A DNA stretch of 64,000 nucleotides from Incurvaria masculella (Eukaryota; Arthropoda; Insecta; Lepidoptera; Incurvariidae). Below the pieces are notes generated by a model. It was given only the letters and a program-made list of their open reading frames with translations. It had not been told where the DNA came from and ran no database searches. Location of the stretch: assembly GCA_946894095.1 (NCBI GenBank), contig OX335652.1:5479001-5543000 (forward strand), given 5' to 3'. Below are positions 44,849 to 57,951 of the stretch, piece by piece (positions within the stretch are counted from its first letter, which is position 1; each line of letters begins with the position of its first letter). Made by a program: the position numbers and the translations under genes.

Positions 44849-46762
44849 ACACCTGTCCTTTCTTTCTCAATAAGTAGGTAATTTTCCTACTCTACAAAGG
44901 TAAGTGTGTACCAAGAAACTATTAATCACTAAATAGCAAACCCAACTGCATAAAAAGTGCAGGAAAAAGATTGAAAAAAATCATAATTGAAAAAAAATAC
45001 GGTGACTTTGAAGCCAAAAAAACATGTATTGACACCGTTAGAGATTACTTTTGTATTGTAACATTTTTGTCTCTTTTTAGGTGGCAAATACAAGTACATA
45101 TTGTTAAAAGTTCTTATGCCTGCATTTGCCACCGACTGCACTTTTTTTTTAATTTCATCTAATATCTTAGGGTTTTATATGTCTCTTTTAAGTTGTTTAT
45201 ACGTTTTTCATAATAAGACGGCTAGTATCTAAGAGGCGCGGGGACTTGCCTTCGTTTTGATTTTATTGATAACTTATCTTAATTTCATGATATAAGCATC
45301 TAAATATTATTACCAAAATGTTTAAGTGCGTATATCAAAAACGCACCGACGTAACTCTCAGTTCATTTATTTAATATGCAAAATTTAAAAACAATATTTT
45401 TAAAGCCATTGTATGGAACTCGATCACCTCAGTATCCTCTTAAATGTAGCTGTTCTCATAAATGAAAAGTCCTGTCATAGCATCTGATTCCTTCGGGAAT
45501 GCGGTGTATTGAGATCATATCACATAAGGTGAACTGTACGTGTATATAAATAGTCATCAATTTGAAATGGTCCCGACGAGACCTTTGAAATAAGAAATGA
45601 AATCAACGTTTGCTGATGGCTGCCGTATAATATGACCTGACACTTCAATTTATCCTTGGTTTCTCTCGGGATTAAGACGAAACTAATGACACTTCGTTAT
45701 TAAAATTAACCCTGGCGTTTGGATGGTGCAAAGGACGGACGATTTCTTCCAACGTCCTTGCGAAATATGCCAGAGTATGTTTCTTAGATTGTTAGTAATA
45801 TTTCGTGTTTGATGGATTAATAAAATATTACAAAAACCATAGACCTAGCGCGGTTCTTTGTTGATCAAATTTCTTTGCTTTTCCTCAATAATTCAAAGTT
45901 AAACAAAAACCATAACTTCAGATCCTTATTATAAAGTTTCATTGCGATTTAGAAGTTTTTTGAATAAAAAAAGAAATTAAAGTACATTTTGTATGAAAAT
46001 GTTTGGTCCGTCAGTTGAATATGTATGTCTTTACATTCTAAGACTATGGCAAAATCATCCCAGTAATTATTTGTTATGTGCGTTAAAATAAATGACTTGT
46101 CTCAAGTTTACTAAGGTTCTCTCAAACTAATGAATTCCACTATTAGATTTTTGGTTCTACTGGCAAACTTTCCCAAATCTAACGTGCTAGATCAGTACAC
46201 ACTCCATTCCCGCGAGCTTGGCTCTTCAGTTCTCTGAACGGCGACCGCTGCTCCAAGTGTGTTAGCACTGTTTCGCGAGTAGGGAAATACGGGAGTGGCG
46301 ACTTAAAATCGTCCGTATGGTGGCGGGAACCTACGCATTAGTGATTACGCTTACGCTAACGAATTCGGAGACGCGCAATATGGAATGTTTTTTGCATTAA
46401 ATTGCTATGAGTTTTTAAGTTTACACTGTTGCTGCACATAATGGCGGTTAAAACTTCCGGTTGGCCGATTCAATGTCGGCGAATCCCGATTTACTATTCC
46501 GGACAACCGAAAGTGAAACCAAACAAAACTGAAACAGCCATTTCTAAATTGCATCCTCTGAAGTACATAAGTTTCGTTGGAATCAGTAGTGTAAAGACAA
46601 TAGCGCCCTCTACATAGAGCTGCTAGTTTCAACATCCTAACGAATGCAACAAACAGATTGAAGCTAGTAGTATGTACTAAAATAGACGGCGCTACCCATT
46701 TGAATTTTGAACTTTCTCAAAAACGCTAAGTAGCCCGTATCGTACTATCAAAGTTTCCAAGA
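44849..46762. other. Unassigned DNA with one small SINE scrap
   Basis: At about 45430-45530, aaagtcctgtcatagcatct and ttccttcgggaatgcggtgt are the tail of a SINE copy. The rest shows nothing recognised. Confidence 0.5.
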
Positions 46763-47030
46763 ACACGAAAGGTTTCGTACCATAGTGCAAGATTTAACAC
46801 AAAACAATCAGACTTTTTGTATACATTTAAATATATGTATAAAGGTATATTTTAGCTATATGTTGTTATAGCGGCAAAATAAATACACACTCTCTGAAAA
46901 GTTCAGCTGTTACCTATTACGGTTCAAGAGATATAGCCCTGTGACAGACAGACGGACAGACGGGCGGACAGCGGAGGCTTAGTAATACAGTTCCGTTGGC
47001 ACCCTTTGGGTACGGACCCCTAAAAACGAC
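46763..47030 (+). repeat. 'Gtgcgagtcgg' dispersed repeat, copy 6
   Basis: A 5'-shortened forward copy: ggtttcgtaccatagtgcaa, gttatagcggcaaaataaat, cagacagacggacag, gcggaggcttagtaata and ccctttgggtacgg. Confidence 0.75.
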
Positions 47031-47089
47031 TAAAAGGAGAGCAGCTGATCAGCCGTGGGTCTCAAGACACGACCCACCTTTCATCGCCA

Positions 47090-47195
47090 CAGTAGTAGCA
47101 CATGTCAGGATTTGTATGCCTTGTATTGCACGGCTACATTGAACTGGATGGAAAACCGGACAATTTTCATTGCCGCTTCGACCATCGTGCTGATT
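47090..47195 (-). mobile_element. SINE body fragment
   Basis: ctacattgaactggatggaa and attgccgcttcgaccat match the body in reverse orientation. Confidence 0.65.
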
Positions 47196-49234
47196 GATAA
47201 AACCAATAAAACGATAATATCAAACAGCACCTGCCTTGTTTCTTAGCTTTTACTAGTCGGGTTACAGTATTTTTAACTTTTTTTACAAATAAATTAAGGA
47301 CATAGTTGAGAAATTGATTTAAAGTTAATTTTCTTGACAGCTGATGATAAATCGTCAAATTTTGCCTGTAAGATACATCCAAGCCCTCACTCATGAATGA
47401 CGATATTAACAGGAGCTCTCTCCAGCGCACTTCGGTAAATTATGATATTAACCTATCTATTGACCAACCTGTAGCTTGTAGCAAAGAGAACAGCTTATTT
47501 TTACCAGCTAACCACGGACAATCGTACTTTTATGATATCTTCAGATTTTATGTCGGACTGGATATTTTGTTTCATCGACAATCGTACTAAAAATATCTAA
47601 TGAATACAATTTGAGGCTATGTAATATTGAAAAGTAATCTCATTAAAATTAAATAAAGATATTGGATATAGGTTTGTGAGTGGGCTGCAAATTATAGTCA
47701 CCAAATCACGATGTTATGTATGGATCGTTGTGACTAAAGGCCTCTTAAAATGTTAAGATGACGTCAATAACTTAAGAACCTGCTTACGCCAAAATAATGC
47801 TCTTCGCCGCTTTATGTAACACAAAACTAGATTGTACCGGTTAGTGGTTCACCGTTTAGGGGTCACAAGTGGCTGAAATAGTACACTTGAGCTCGGTGGC
47901 CGCCACAAGTGGACGACTTGAGGTGCCAGTGGCGTTCAACGGTAGCGGCCAAAGGATAATGGCCTGGAATGGCTATAAATGGGCTAGAAAAGCACTTGAA
48001 ACTCACATGTGCACCAGTTCATCTACATTACTAAAATGCCTTGTATTAAGCAAACAATATTGCATTTAACTTTTATTTCAACTTGGAAAAGAATAAAATA
48101 ATCCTTTTAAACACTTATTAAAAAAATTACTATCATGTAAGGTAAACATACTGTGAAAAAAATTAACAGCTAGAAGCGCTCCTTCTAAATTATCTTCATA
48201 TATCTATTCATCTTTTTCATTATATCACCGATATAACAGAGGACATTGGCCCAAGTCGTACTAAGAGTGCTTTTATTGCAAATAATGAGTGTTAATAAAA
48301 AAAAAACAACAATTCCACTTGGAACTCAATGCACATAAATATCCACATACTTTGGTTGTTTCCAATATATCTAATCAACTTTCATTCAATAGCTTACCTA
48401 TACTGGCACGCTTTTTAAAGACGATTCACTGAAAATATTTTTTTTTGTATGAGATTCTGAACGAAATATGTGAAATCACTAGAAAGGTTTCTCCAAAATA
48501 GGTATCGAAATAATATTGTTTCAAAGCCCTTTAATTTATCCAGGACAAATTCTGTAACTTTGGTTGTTTTGGTTTTCCAGAAGTTTAAGTATCTCCGAAA
48601 AAAGTCCTTTAAGGAACGTTAAAAAAAAAAATATTTTTAAATGAAATAATATTTAAACATTAAACAAAAATTTATTTGCAGTATTGTAGACCTTTTAGGA
48701 ACGCATCTTTTGATGTTATATTTATTTCTCTTTAATAATTGAGGACGTTAGACCCCGCTCGCAATTTTCTTGGAAACAGTTAATGCACTTATTCTAGATG
48801 TATTCATGTGCACCCAGTTATCCAACACCAACACTCAAGTTGGGCACACCCGTCTTTACGCGTTCTCGGGGAACAAAACGACACCACTCCAGTAGTTTTA
48901 ATGATGGCTGACATTACGAGACCGCGTCGCTGAAGGCGCCTTAAATGGCTCTAGAGATAGAAATGGAATCACGTTCCGTGTTAGTGGAGCGAAAACCTTA
49001 ATAATAGCGCACCTAAGGAAAATATTAAGGTAATCGTTCCGCTCTGATGCTATCTTCTGCTGTGAGCGAATGCATAGTAAGAATTTTGTTCGAGATATTT
49101 TTTAAATATTATTTTTATTCCTTCTTTATAGCGAAAAACCTGCTTCATGGATGTGTCCAGCAAAAAAACCTGAAATTTATTAATACCAAATAACAATGCT
49201 TGATGCTTAAAATTCGCTTGTCGGTGATTTCGTT
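47196..49234. other. Unassigned DNA
   Basis: No supported gene. The frame at 47869-48069 is somewhat GC-richer but has no splice or family support. Confidence 0.45.
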
Positions 49235-49405
49235 TGCATCGGTAGCTCAGTGGCTGAACAACCCTGGGCATAGTCGGGTTCTAGATGGTTCGACCGTTGA
49301 GACTAGGATATGTATAAAGAAAGTCCTGGCATGGCATCTAGAGACCATGTCATGTATTTGGTTAACATCATGACAGAAGACGTGACATGTCCAGTTCCAT
49401 AAAAA
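49235..49405 (+). mobile_element. Short SINE copy, internal deletion
   Basis: The head gcatcggtagctcagtggct and gggttctagatgg runs directly to the tail part aaagaaagtcctggcatggc, tgacagaagacgtgac and gtccagttccataaaaaa. The body middle is missing. Confidence 0.65.
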
Positions 49406-50011
49406 AAACCAAATAAAATGAGTTAATAATGCATTTCTACTCTTTGGTAAAACCTATATAGTAATACGACGTTTAGTTTTAAAGTTGGGTTGTATAAGCG
49501 CATACACACTTATACCACACTGGATGCTCTATTAAACTTTCTAGTCCATATATCTGGAAAATGAAATTTGCTTCACTCAACGGATTTTACCAGTATGCCG
49601 ACGTGTGACGAATTCTGCCATGTACGGGGTGCACCCCAGCTACACTGGCACGGGATCCCAAGGACATATCTACTAGAGGTCCAATCAAATATGAAGGCGT
49701 TGCGCAAAATCAACGACAACCCTGTATCTCCCGACCCGTGACCTCGTGAATCTTCATGCAGTTGCTATCTAAATGGTAGTAAATGCAAAGCTCACTCCAA
49801 TAAAAACTGTTCCATTCTCGTACGAATATGCACAGCGAGGATGAATCCGAGGACGCTTGAGAAATGGGAGCGTGTTAGTTCAATTTTTATTAATCGTTTC
49901 TTTTGTAGCATTTCTTTTATTTAACATGGTTTATCGCTGTTTTTTTCTATGTTTATCTAGTTGCTACAATCACGAGCACAAGGGTATATACAGATAAATC
50001 ATATGGTTCTG

Positions 50012-50053
50012 CACGCGATTTTTCATGCAATCATTTGCATGAAAAATCGCGTG
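50012..50053. repeat. Perfect 18-bp hairpin
   Basis: cacgcgatttttcatgca and its exact complement tgcatgaaaaatcgcgtg flank a 6-nt loop (atcatt). The stem is too short for a typical pre-miRNA. Confidence 0.85.
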
Positions 50054-50671
50054 AAAAATACATATCCAGTCAGCCTCGACAAAAAGTACAAGAAATAGCA
50101 AGAGGGAAGCGGTTCTTTATACAGAAGCTTTTCTTTCATATTTTTTTGTTTCTATAACAAATCGTTAGATCTATTTCACACGACTTTGACTTTGAAAAAA
50201 ATCGGTAAAGGTGAAAAGTGGGTAATTTAAAATTTAAAGGCTAATTTAATTTTAACAATTCACTTGCTTATTTCAAACCCGGAACATTTGTCATTAAGTA
50301 AGCTGAGAGCAAATTCAGAAGCACTCATTTGTGAATAAAAAATAAGGACAAAATCTAAGATTTGGTATTAGTGAGTAACACAGTAATATGTAAATTTATT
50401 ACATAAATTCGTCAAATAATTTCAATAAAATGAAATTGCCCCATCGTTGAGTGTTGCACTTGTTATGCGCTTATTACATGAAAAAAATCTCGTTAAGCTC
50501 AAAGTCAGCCGCACGCTCCAAGTAAATTGAAAATTCCTCACAGTAGATATCGCAAAATAACGAAATCTACATTGAACACGGGACAAATTATTGCAAAAAA
50601 AATGAAATGTCGTAACCATAACAACATCAAAAATATGGAGTCAAACATAACATAGCCATCTGTTCCATCAT

Positions 50672-50960
50672 CAGATCGAGCAACCCTGGGTGCGTCTGAT
50701 TCTAGATGGGTGTTCGTATTCCTCTTAAAAATGTAGGCCCCCCCTTCCTCACTTACTAATTGGCAATCCCAGCCGGGTTGGCGTCATCTCATTGAATGAA
50801 AGATGATCGAAGCGGCAATAGAAAATGTCCGTATATTCTATCCAGTTTAATTAAGCCGTGCAATATTAGAGAGGTCCTCACACGGCACCTAATCCCATCT
50901 GATGAGTGTGCCTATGCTATGGCAGTAGGTGTGTATAAGCCACCCATGTCTAGTTAATAC
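50672..50960 (+). mobile_element. SINE copy with degraded head
   Basis: gagcaaccctgggtgcgtct and tctagatgggtg mark a 5S-like or hybrid head. The body follows: cagccgggttggcgtcatct, gatgatcgaagcggcaatag, gaggtcctcacacggcacct. Confidence 0.65.
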
Positions 50961-51235
50961 GCAAAGTAATACCAATCAGATAAATAGCGATTTATATAAA
51001 TTTCAATTTAATATGCGTTGTTTCCATGCGTCAAGTTTCCCTATTTTATTATACTGTGGGAACCAGAACAGCAATACATTTGCGATCAGGCGCTACTGTG
51101 TGTTTCCATATAGAATTTTAGTTTGTCTATTGTTTTGCAGCATAATTTGTGTTCTGACCCCTGGTAATCTAACTTTGACGCAATCATTATTCATGCAACT
51201 CAATTTTAGATAACGGACGATTTTGGGTTAGAATC

Positions 51236-51500
51236 TTTAGGGTTCCGTACCCAAAGGGCGCCAAACGGAATCCTATTACTAAACCTCCGCTGTCCGTCCG
51301 TCCTTCTGTCACAGGGTTGTATCACCTGAACCGTAATGACAATTTCACAGAGTATGAATCTATTTTGCAGCTATAACGACAATTAGTAATAAAAAATAAT
51401 TTAAAATTACCATACAAGAAACGTATTTTCTTTGTGTCAAGTCTTATTCAATGGTATGGAACCCTTTGTGTGCGAGTCCGACTCGCACTTTGCTGGATTT
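51236..51500 (-). repeat. 'Gtgcgagtcgg' dispersed repeat, copy 7
   Basis: Reverse copy: gggttccgtacccaaagggc, cctccgctgtccgtccgtcc, cagggttgtat, ggtatggaaccctttgtgtg and cgagtccgactcgcacttt. It abuts the next SINE. Confidence 0.78.
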
Positions 51501-51875
51501 TTATGCAGCCTGACATGGATGGCTAAACCACACAACTACCGTTATGGCGCCACATTCCTGAAGGAATTAGGTGCCATACCAGGACTTTCCCTCTATGAGC
51601 ACTTCTACACTGAACTGGATGGAAAACACGATGCCGCTTCAACAATAGTTTCATCCAATGTGATGATGATGTAAAGTTGGGTTAAGTCCGGGCGGGCTTA
51701 ACCCAACCACCTAGTAGGGGAAGGGTACCTCGTTTAGATGGATTCCTAACTATGGAACACCTCGCATTCGTAATGAAATGCACTTGTCCAACTCCGAAAG
51801 AGAAAGAAAGTAGTGCATGACCAGGGAGAGGATTTGAACCGATGCCCTTGCGTCTTCTAGCCCCTCGACCGCTGT
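51501..51875 (-). mobile_element. SINE copy with tRNA-like head
   Basis: The left tail side cagcctgacatggatggcta leads into the body aaggaattaggtgccatacc and acactgaactggatggaaaa. The right head gagaggatttgaaccgatgc...ctcgaccgctgtac includes a good B-box complement. Confidence 0.75.
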
Positions 51876-53434
51876 ACATCTCCAATGGTTAAATGCAATC
51901 ATAAAAGTTAATATTTGATAAGCCTTCGTGCACTAGGGCCTGGTGTGAAATTCCTTATAACAGTTTTGACCGTAGAGAGGTATTATTTGTGGCTTAAAGT
52001 CTCAACGGTTACAATGGAGGTTTCAACGTGTGTGGGATCACCTGAGAGTTTCTACGTTGGTCAAAAGTTCCATACTTCTAGTGTCAAGTTAGGGCCTATA
52101 TACCAAAACTAATCGCAAAACATAGATATATTAGTATGTTTACCAAACTTTTAAAACTAATCAACCCCTCCTTAACTTCGTTATTTCATTAAGAACGTTT
52201 AAACTTGAGTGCATGAACGTAAGCATATTAAATTCTGGACATTTAAGTGCATTTCGTCGAGTTAAACTTTAAATGAATTTAAAATCTCGAGAGGAGGGTT
52301 GCCAAGTTGTTACAGCCTCTTATGTTCGCTCATACGCTCACACAACCTAATTTGAAAGATTGTTTTAATATTAGGTGTCTGGCAACGTAAAAGCAAAACA
52401 TTAAGCTTTTTATTCGTATTTTTTTTAACACCATAAAACAAATGAGTTATGCATTCACAATTTGATACGTTCTACAATTCAAATTTAAAAATTTATATGT
52501 ATTTATTTTTTACTAACAAAACCTAGCCTCATAGTATACAACATAGACAATAAAATGTGATTCTGCATTCTTTATCAGAGAACTTTAATGAATAACTTTA
52601 TGCTGTTTTACCAGACATCATTCTTCTCTTGCTTGTTCAACATCAATGTCTGTCTTCATAGATATAATTCGATTACGGATGCCGCTGATCATGCTGATCA
52701 TGGTCACGGTAAGGTCGTCTTTGCTCCGATAAGGCATGCCATTTCCATCTACTTTCAGTCCGTAAGAGTCCTTTGTTGTTATTTCATCACTCATTATTTC
52801 CACAATGGAAAACAAGATAACATACCATTCTCTATGCACTAAATTTTCCTTCAGCTTAAAATGATTTCTCATGCAAAGAAGATTCCTATAAAGGAAGCCA
52901 AGTTAATAAAAACCTAAAAAATGTATCTCATATTTTTGATCTTAGGATCAAAACAATGAATTTATCGCACATAAATAAAACCATCTGTCCACATATTACG
53001 ATACGCGGGCGGAATATTTCAACGTGGAAGGAAATCCGACCGCTATAAATCTTAAGCAACGTTTAGCAAATACACAGGGGATGCTCAAAGCGAAGTTCTT
53101 CCGCATACCGCAAGCCGCTGGCACGATAAAATCTACTGATCCCTGGCGACCGGATGTCAAATAATATTATGTCGTAACTGGAAACAAATAAAGCGAATAG
53201 GAGCCGCAGACATACGTTTCGACGTCACTTTCATCTTTGAAGTCGGTTGAAAAACGGTCAAATATGCAATTAACCACAGAGCAATGAAGCAACTAAAGTA
53301 GATTTAGAATTTAAATAACTGAAATATTAAAACGTAACGTATTTTTGACGATCTTATAATGGATCCTTAGGACGATCCTATTATATCGCTGAGTAGTTTA
53401 TTACGCTAGTTTTGAGAATTCTAATCACTGCTCT
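51876..53434. other. AT-rich DNA with one candidate exon
   Basis: Apart from the candidate exon at 52662-52707, nothing is recognised. Confidence 0.45.
52662..52707 (+). CDS. Candidate late exon of the host gene (uncertain)
   Basis: A long pyrimidine tract ends in tgtcttcatag at 52661 and a donor-like gtaagg begins at 52708. Read with one leading base, the exon gives YNSITDAADHADHGH plus one base, a His/Asp-rich peptide in keeping with the preceding protein. Exon 7 ends in phase 0, and joined directly this exon would read ATA then TAA. So either another exon supplies two bases in between or this is not an exon of the gene. It is listed for its splice signals only. Confidence 0.3.
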
Positions 53435-53610
53435 TTTTTTTATTCAACCTGACATGGATGACTAATACCACACAACCACCGTTATGATATAAGCCCAGTA
53501 CACCACATTCCCGAAGGAATTACGTCCCATGCCAGGACTTTCCTTTTATGTGCTGGATGAAAATCACGGACATTTTTTTCATTGCCGTTTCGACCATATT
53601 TTATTTAATG
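53435..53610 (-). mobile_element. SINE body fragment
   Basis: caacctgacatggatgacta, cccgaaggaattacgtccca and tcattgccgtttcgaccat match the tail half of the body, reverse orientation. Confidence 0.65.
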
Positions 53611-54118
53611 CGATAAGTTAAAGATTAATCACATAAGTACTATACAATCACAGATCACTCAGTAATCGATATTTACAGATTATGTCCAGTGACTTTAAAG
53701 TTCATTATAGCGGCCAATATAAAATTAGAATTGTCCACAATTAGGATTCCTGATATTGATTGGAAAAAAAAAACAATTATCATGGACACCGTTGCGATCC
53801 CAGACGGAACCATTTATGACCCGTTATTTAAAAATAATGTGTGTTTAATTTTCGACCAGATTAAGGGAGATGTTTTGAAAGGATTTGTTCTAATAACCAT
53901 AATTTAAAAATTACAGCCTTTTTATAAAATTCCACATCATTTTTGTATTCTCTGACCACAAGGACGATCTGAAAATGATTTTAATAGGATTTGACCCCGT
54001 ACATTTTCTTTTCGTTCAGTTTTTAAATCTATCATTAGATTCAGATATTAATTTAAAAGCCATTTGGTACAGTAACTGAAATACATGTTTTCCTCCATAC
54101 CTTCAAAATGTGCAACAG

Positions 54119-54162
54119 TACCAAATGATTATGAAAAAAATTTCCAACAGCAGGGACGGTGA
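54119..54162 (+). CDS. Candidate terminal exon with stop (uncertain)
   Basis: The acceptor-like ...ccttcaaaatgtgcaacag ends at 54118. Spliced to the candidate exon 52662-52707, the phase-1 base plus TA gives a Val codon, then PNDYEKNFQQQGR and a TGA at 54160-54162. An AATAAA signal lies about 185 bp further on (54345-54350), as expected for a last exon. Joined directly to exon 7 in phase 0 it would instead read YQMIMKK and similar. Support is only phase agreement with another weak candidate. Confidence 0.25.
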
Positions 54163-54756
54163 CGGTAAGATTTTTTTTATTTGTGCTTTTTTCTCAGTCC
54201 GCGACGACCTAGCACGCGATACAAATGTTCGCTCCAAAGAGTCGTTATTCAGCTCACTGCAACATAAAATTCATGAAAAAAAAACAAGGAAAATTCGATC
54301 CTGGCTAGAGCGGTCAGTTCCGTTAAAGTATGCCGCTAGTTGTCAATAAACGTTGAGTTTTCACGCGAGGCGGGGTCGTTTCGCAGTTCACGCTTCAGTT
54401 CGGCTGAAAAGCGCCACCCTCCCGAACTACTTTATAGGTCGTAAAGTGCGTCCACCGAGCTCGATGCAGCGGCGTGATCGCAACTTGGACCGGCGTTACT
54501 ATTTAATGAGAGCCTACATTTGGAGCACTTAGCGTTAGGGGCTTTTGATCTATCCTTATATATGTCAAATATTTGCATATTTAATTTAATCCAAACGGCA
54601 AGATGGACAAGGAACTAATTTATAAGTTAGAGCAAGGCTCTTCTCAAAAGAGCAAACATACCAATCACCGCTGTACCAATACCTATTACTGGACTATAAA
54701 AAAATACTTTTTCGTACTAAGCAGGTACGGCGCTTATTTCATGGAGTGTGATATGT

Positions 54757-55105
54757 ATGTATGTATACTCAATCGTGAAGCAAGGACGCGTTAATTAAAG
54801 AAAAAGCCCCCAAAAATGAACTACTTTACAAATATACTGCAATGCTGAACCCGAACCAGCAAAACATTCCATTCGCGGGTATAGAGCGTCTACCAATTTC
54901 GCAACACACATAATTTGGAATTCTCCTGCGGTCCTGTTCCGTAACAGTGTTTCAGATTTTTTAACACTTCATCTGTATTGCGGACATTGACTGCACAGAT
55001 TAAACATTCATTCATTGAACATAATTCGTAAAGTAGTTATTTTTACTGGGCTCTATCTTTAATTAATGTGTCCTTGCTTCACGGTCGGTTATGCATACTT
55101 CCATA
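54757..55105. mobile_element. Foldback MITE-like element with ~80-bp arms
   Basis: The arms 54757-54833 and 55025-55105 pair in inverted orientation (cgtgaagcaaggac, ttaattaaaga, ctactttac and complements), leaving a loop of about 190 bp. One arm also occurs alone at 97-215. Confidence 0.65.
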
Positions 55106-57419
55106 GACTATGCTATGTATGAGTACATGAACCCTATCTGAAAATTATCCTGTCCCACTGTCATAAAAGGTTTTGACGTCACCACCAAAATCAGGTATCA
55201 GAGAAGCTTGCGGTGAAATATCGACTCGCTAGTCCGGAGTGAAAAACATCTGCGTCGGTTGAATATCATATATTCACTAAGTATAGATAGGCACGCGTGA
55301 CAGCAAGCGAGAACGAGGCAGGGGGAAACTGCTATTCACGTTGCATATGCGATATGTTTACGCAGCATACTGCACATACACGTATATCGAAAATACGTCG
55401 TAAATCGTAAATCAAAACAATAGATATCAAAATTTTATAACACTTTGCGTTGTTGTCCTGGAAAAAATATGTACAAGTACAGCTACATATTTTCCCGGTC
55501 CGTTTAGTATATAGGGTTGCTGGTTTGTTTTATTCTTTGATATTTGCCTTAAGCTGTTCGAGCAAAAATAAGTTCAGATGAAAAAATTAGATTAACCTGT
55601 AAATTTTCTTTACGAATTCTTTTTTACTGAGTTAATCGAATCCGCTGATCCATCAGTTTTTTATGTATATTAGTATAGTTTTATTACCAAAAGTTTAACG
55701 AAATTAAATGAAAAGTAATACGTTTCTGCAGGAAATAAAGGACCACTGTATATTTTCTAGACAAAGATAAGAGTCTGTAGTCATTTCATTATTGTTTTAT
55801 TAAATTTTCGTAAATCATTAACGTATATTAATCACTTTAAAGAAGCTAAAAATATCCATGCGTCCTGTGCTTTATTTTAACGGACTATAAGCTTTTCGCA
55901 ACTTACGCGGAACCATTGGTATCCCCTTTGTTCCTAATTAACCGCAAGTATAACCAAACCAACCAGTTCGTCAAAAGAACATATACAATTATGTCGGGAT
56001 TTGTACTTAGACCTTTGTTAACTATGTCAAAATGTTTTCAGTGTAGAATAATAGGTAATAACTATTAATACGAACGTTTTATCTTAACGAAGAGTGTTTG
56101 TATTACCATTCTGATTGCTTTTGTTTCATTGAGTTTTAATTGATAATGCAATAATTAATTTCAGCGTGGAGCTAAATGCAATAATCAATTTTGAAATGGA
56201 GCATCATTTATTATGGGAATGAACAACATTTACGTACATTCACAGCTTTCGTAAAAATGTAATCATTTAAAACCTAAGCCAGAGCAGATCTACTTTTTAT
56301 TCTATAAGGATTCTTCGGTTACCGAAAAATATTTAGGAGAACTTTGAAATATGTAACGATCATTTTGTTAAATGTGGTAATGCAAAAAATTTGTAGCTGC
56401 ATTATTCACTCAACTTTTTTTCTAACCTTAAACCGACTTACTTGTAAAAACGCTCAACCTGTTAAGTGAAGCATCGGGTGATTCACGCTCCAAAGCATTC
56501 TTTATTCGCCGCATAAGCGTGGAAATTAAAAGAGGTAATGCCATAAGTGTATTAGGGACATTGGCAGCCTCGGATAAATTTAATGAAGTTTTCTATTTAA
56601 TTTAATTTTAATTTCTTATTCTATTATTAACCTTGTATCGTCTCTATCTTTACCTCTATTAAAAGCTCATAAAACTAAAATTAGTAATATAGATCGATTT
56701 ATGTGTTTATGCTATATGTTACTTCAATACAAAATTTTTCGCTACATTCAGATATCAGAATCGCCATACTTTAGGTGTCTTGATTGGTATATGGAGTCCA
56801 TTATCCGAAACTTATCATATTGGTCGTGTTGATTCAAACAAAAAAGAATCATTGAAATCAGTAAAGGCACAAAACAAATTGAACCCTAGCAGGGGTTGAA
56901 TTGATAACCTCCTATTTTTACAAGTCGGTTAAAATATGCATTTTATTTTAAAATACAAAAAAACGTTTTTACATTTGAGCATCATTTTCGTACGCGATAA
57001 TGCGGTCTGATATAAAAGTCGGTGAATTGAAAAAGAGATAACGAAAAAAAGGTTTCGTTATTTATTGGCAATAATGTATCATATTCGTCGTGCAGTGGTG
57101 AGGCCTCAGTGCCATCTAATAAAGGAATAACTTGAAAAAATCCCTACGTTAATTTTATTTGGTTAATGCCATATCTTTTGATTTTTTGTAAAACCAATCT
57201 CCAGGTATACTTTTTCTTATTACAAATAACGCCACCTTCCAAATTTTCTAGTTTTAGTGAGGGACAGTTTTGAAGATAGATCTTTATACTTGTCACCAAT
57301 TATTTCTTTGTAACTATGTTTTATAGTCAGTATGCGTTTTTTTCCTCCAATAATGAATAAATAAATCTACGAAATCGACTACATCCACCAAATCGAAATT
57401 AGATGCCATGATCTTCATA
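55106..57419. other. Unassigned AT-rich DNA
   Basis: No gene or matched repeat. Confidence 0.45.
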
Positions 57420-57545
57420 AATAACAAATAGCGATTACAATATACTTGATGGCAAACACGGAACATTTCCATTGCTGCTACGAGTATCGCTCATTGAATG
57501 CGATGATACAGAACGTGACTGGTATATGACGCTTCCACCTAGTAA
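57420..57545 (-). mobile_element. SINE body scrap
   Basis: acttgatggcaaacacggaa, cattgctgctacgagtatcg and tcattgaatgcgatgata are decayed body sequence in reverse. Confidence 0.5.
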
Positions 57546-57577
57546 ATACATAGAGTTTTAGTGGAATCAACAGTCAA

Positions 57578-57948
57578 GAGATCGCCTTGTAGCTCAGGGC
57601 ATGTGGACTTGCTTTACATGCCAGAGGTCATGGTTTGAAATCCAGGCCCGTTCACCACATTCTTTCTCAGTTGGATAAGTGAATTTCGTTACGAATGTGA
57701 GCTGTTCCATTTTCCGGAATCCATGGAAAACTGTAAGTCCCCTTCCCCAACTAAGTGGACATGTTAGGCGCGCCAGGGTTGGTACCATAGCTTTGTATAG
57801 AAAAGATTGTCGAAACGCCAATGAAAATTTGTACGTCGTGCTCATAAAGAAAAGGTCCTGGCATGGCACCTAATTCCATTGAGAATGCAGTGTGTTGGGC
57901 TAATATCACGGCTGTGGGTGAGATATCAGCCAACCCTGTCATGTTAAA
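57578..57948 (+). mobile_element. SINE copy with well-preserved tRNA-like head
   Basis: The head cgccttgtagctcagggcat...acatgccagaggtcatggtt...tgaaatccaggc has an A box (tagctcaggg) and a B box close to consensus (ggtttgaaatcc). The body follows (cattttccggaatccatgga, aggtcctggcatggcaccta, gggctaatatcac). It ends in aattaaaaa next to repeat copy 8. Confidence 0.78.
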
Positions 57949-57951
57949 TTA

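Noticed and set aside
51133..51155. 23-nt micro-exon with the phase (0 to 2) needed to bridge exon 7 and the 52662 candidate
   Set aside because: Joining it to the 52662 candidate creates a TGA at the junction, and its donor is weak.
53689..53907. 72-codon frame with a somewhat protein-like central part
   Set aside because: AT-rich with no family motif and no convincing splice context; kept out for lack of support.
57578..57650. Possible tRNA gene
   Set aside because: A and B boxes are present but the cloverleaf arms do not pair well, and the sequence continues into the SINE body.
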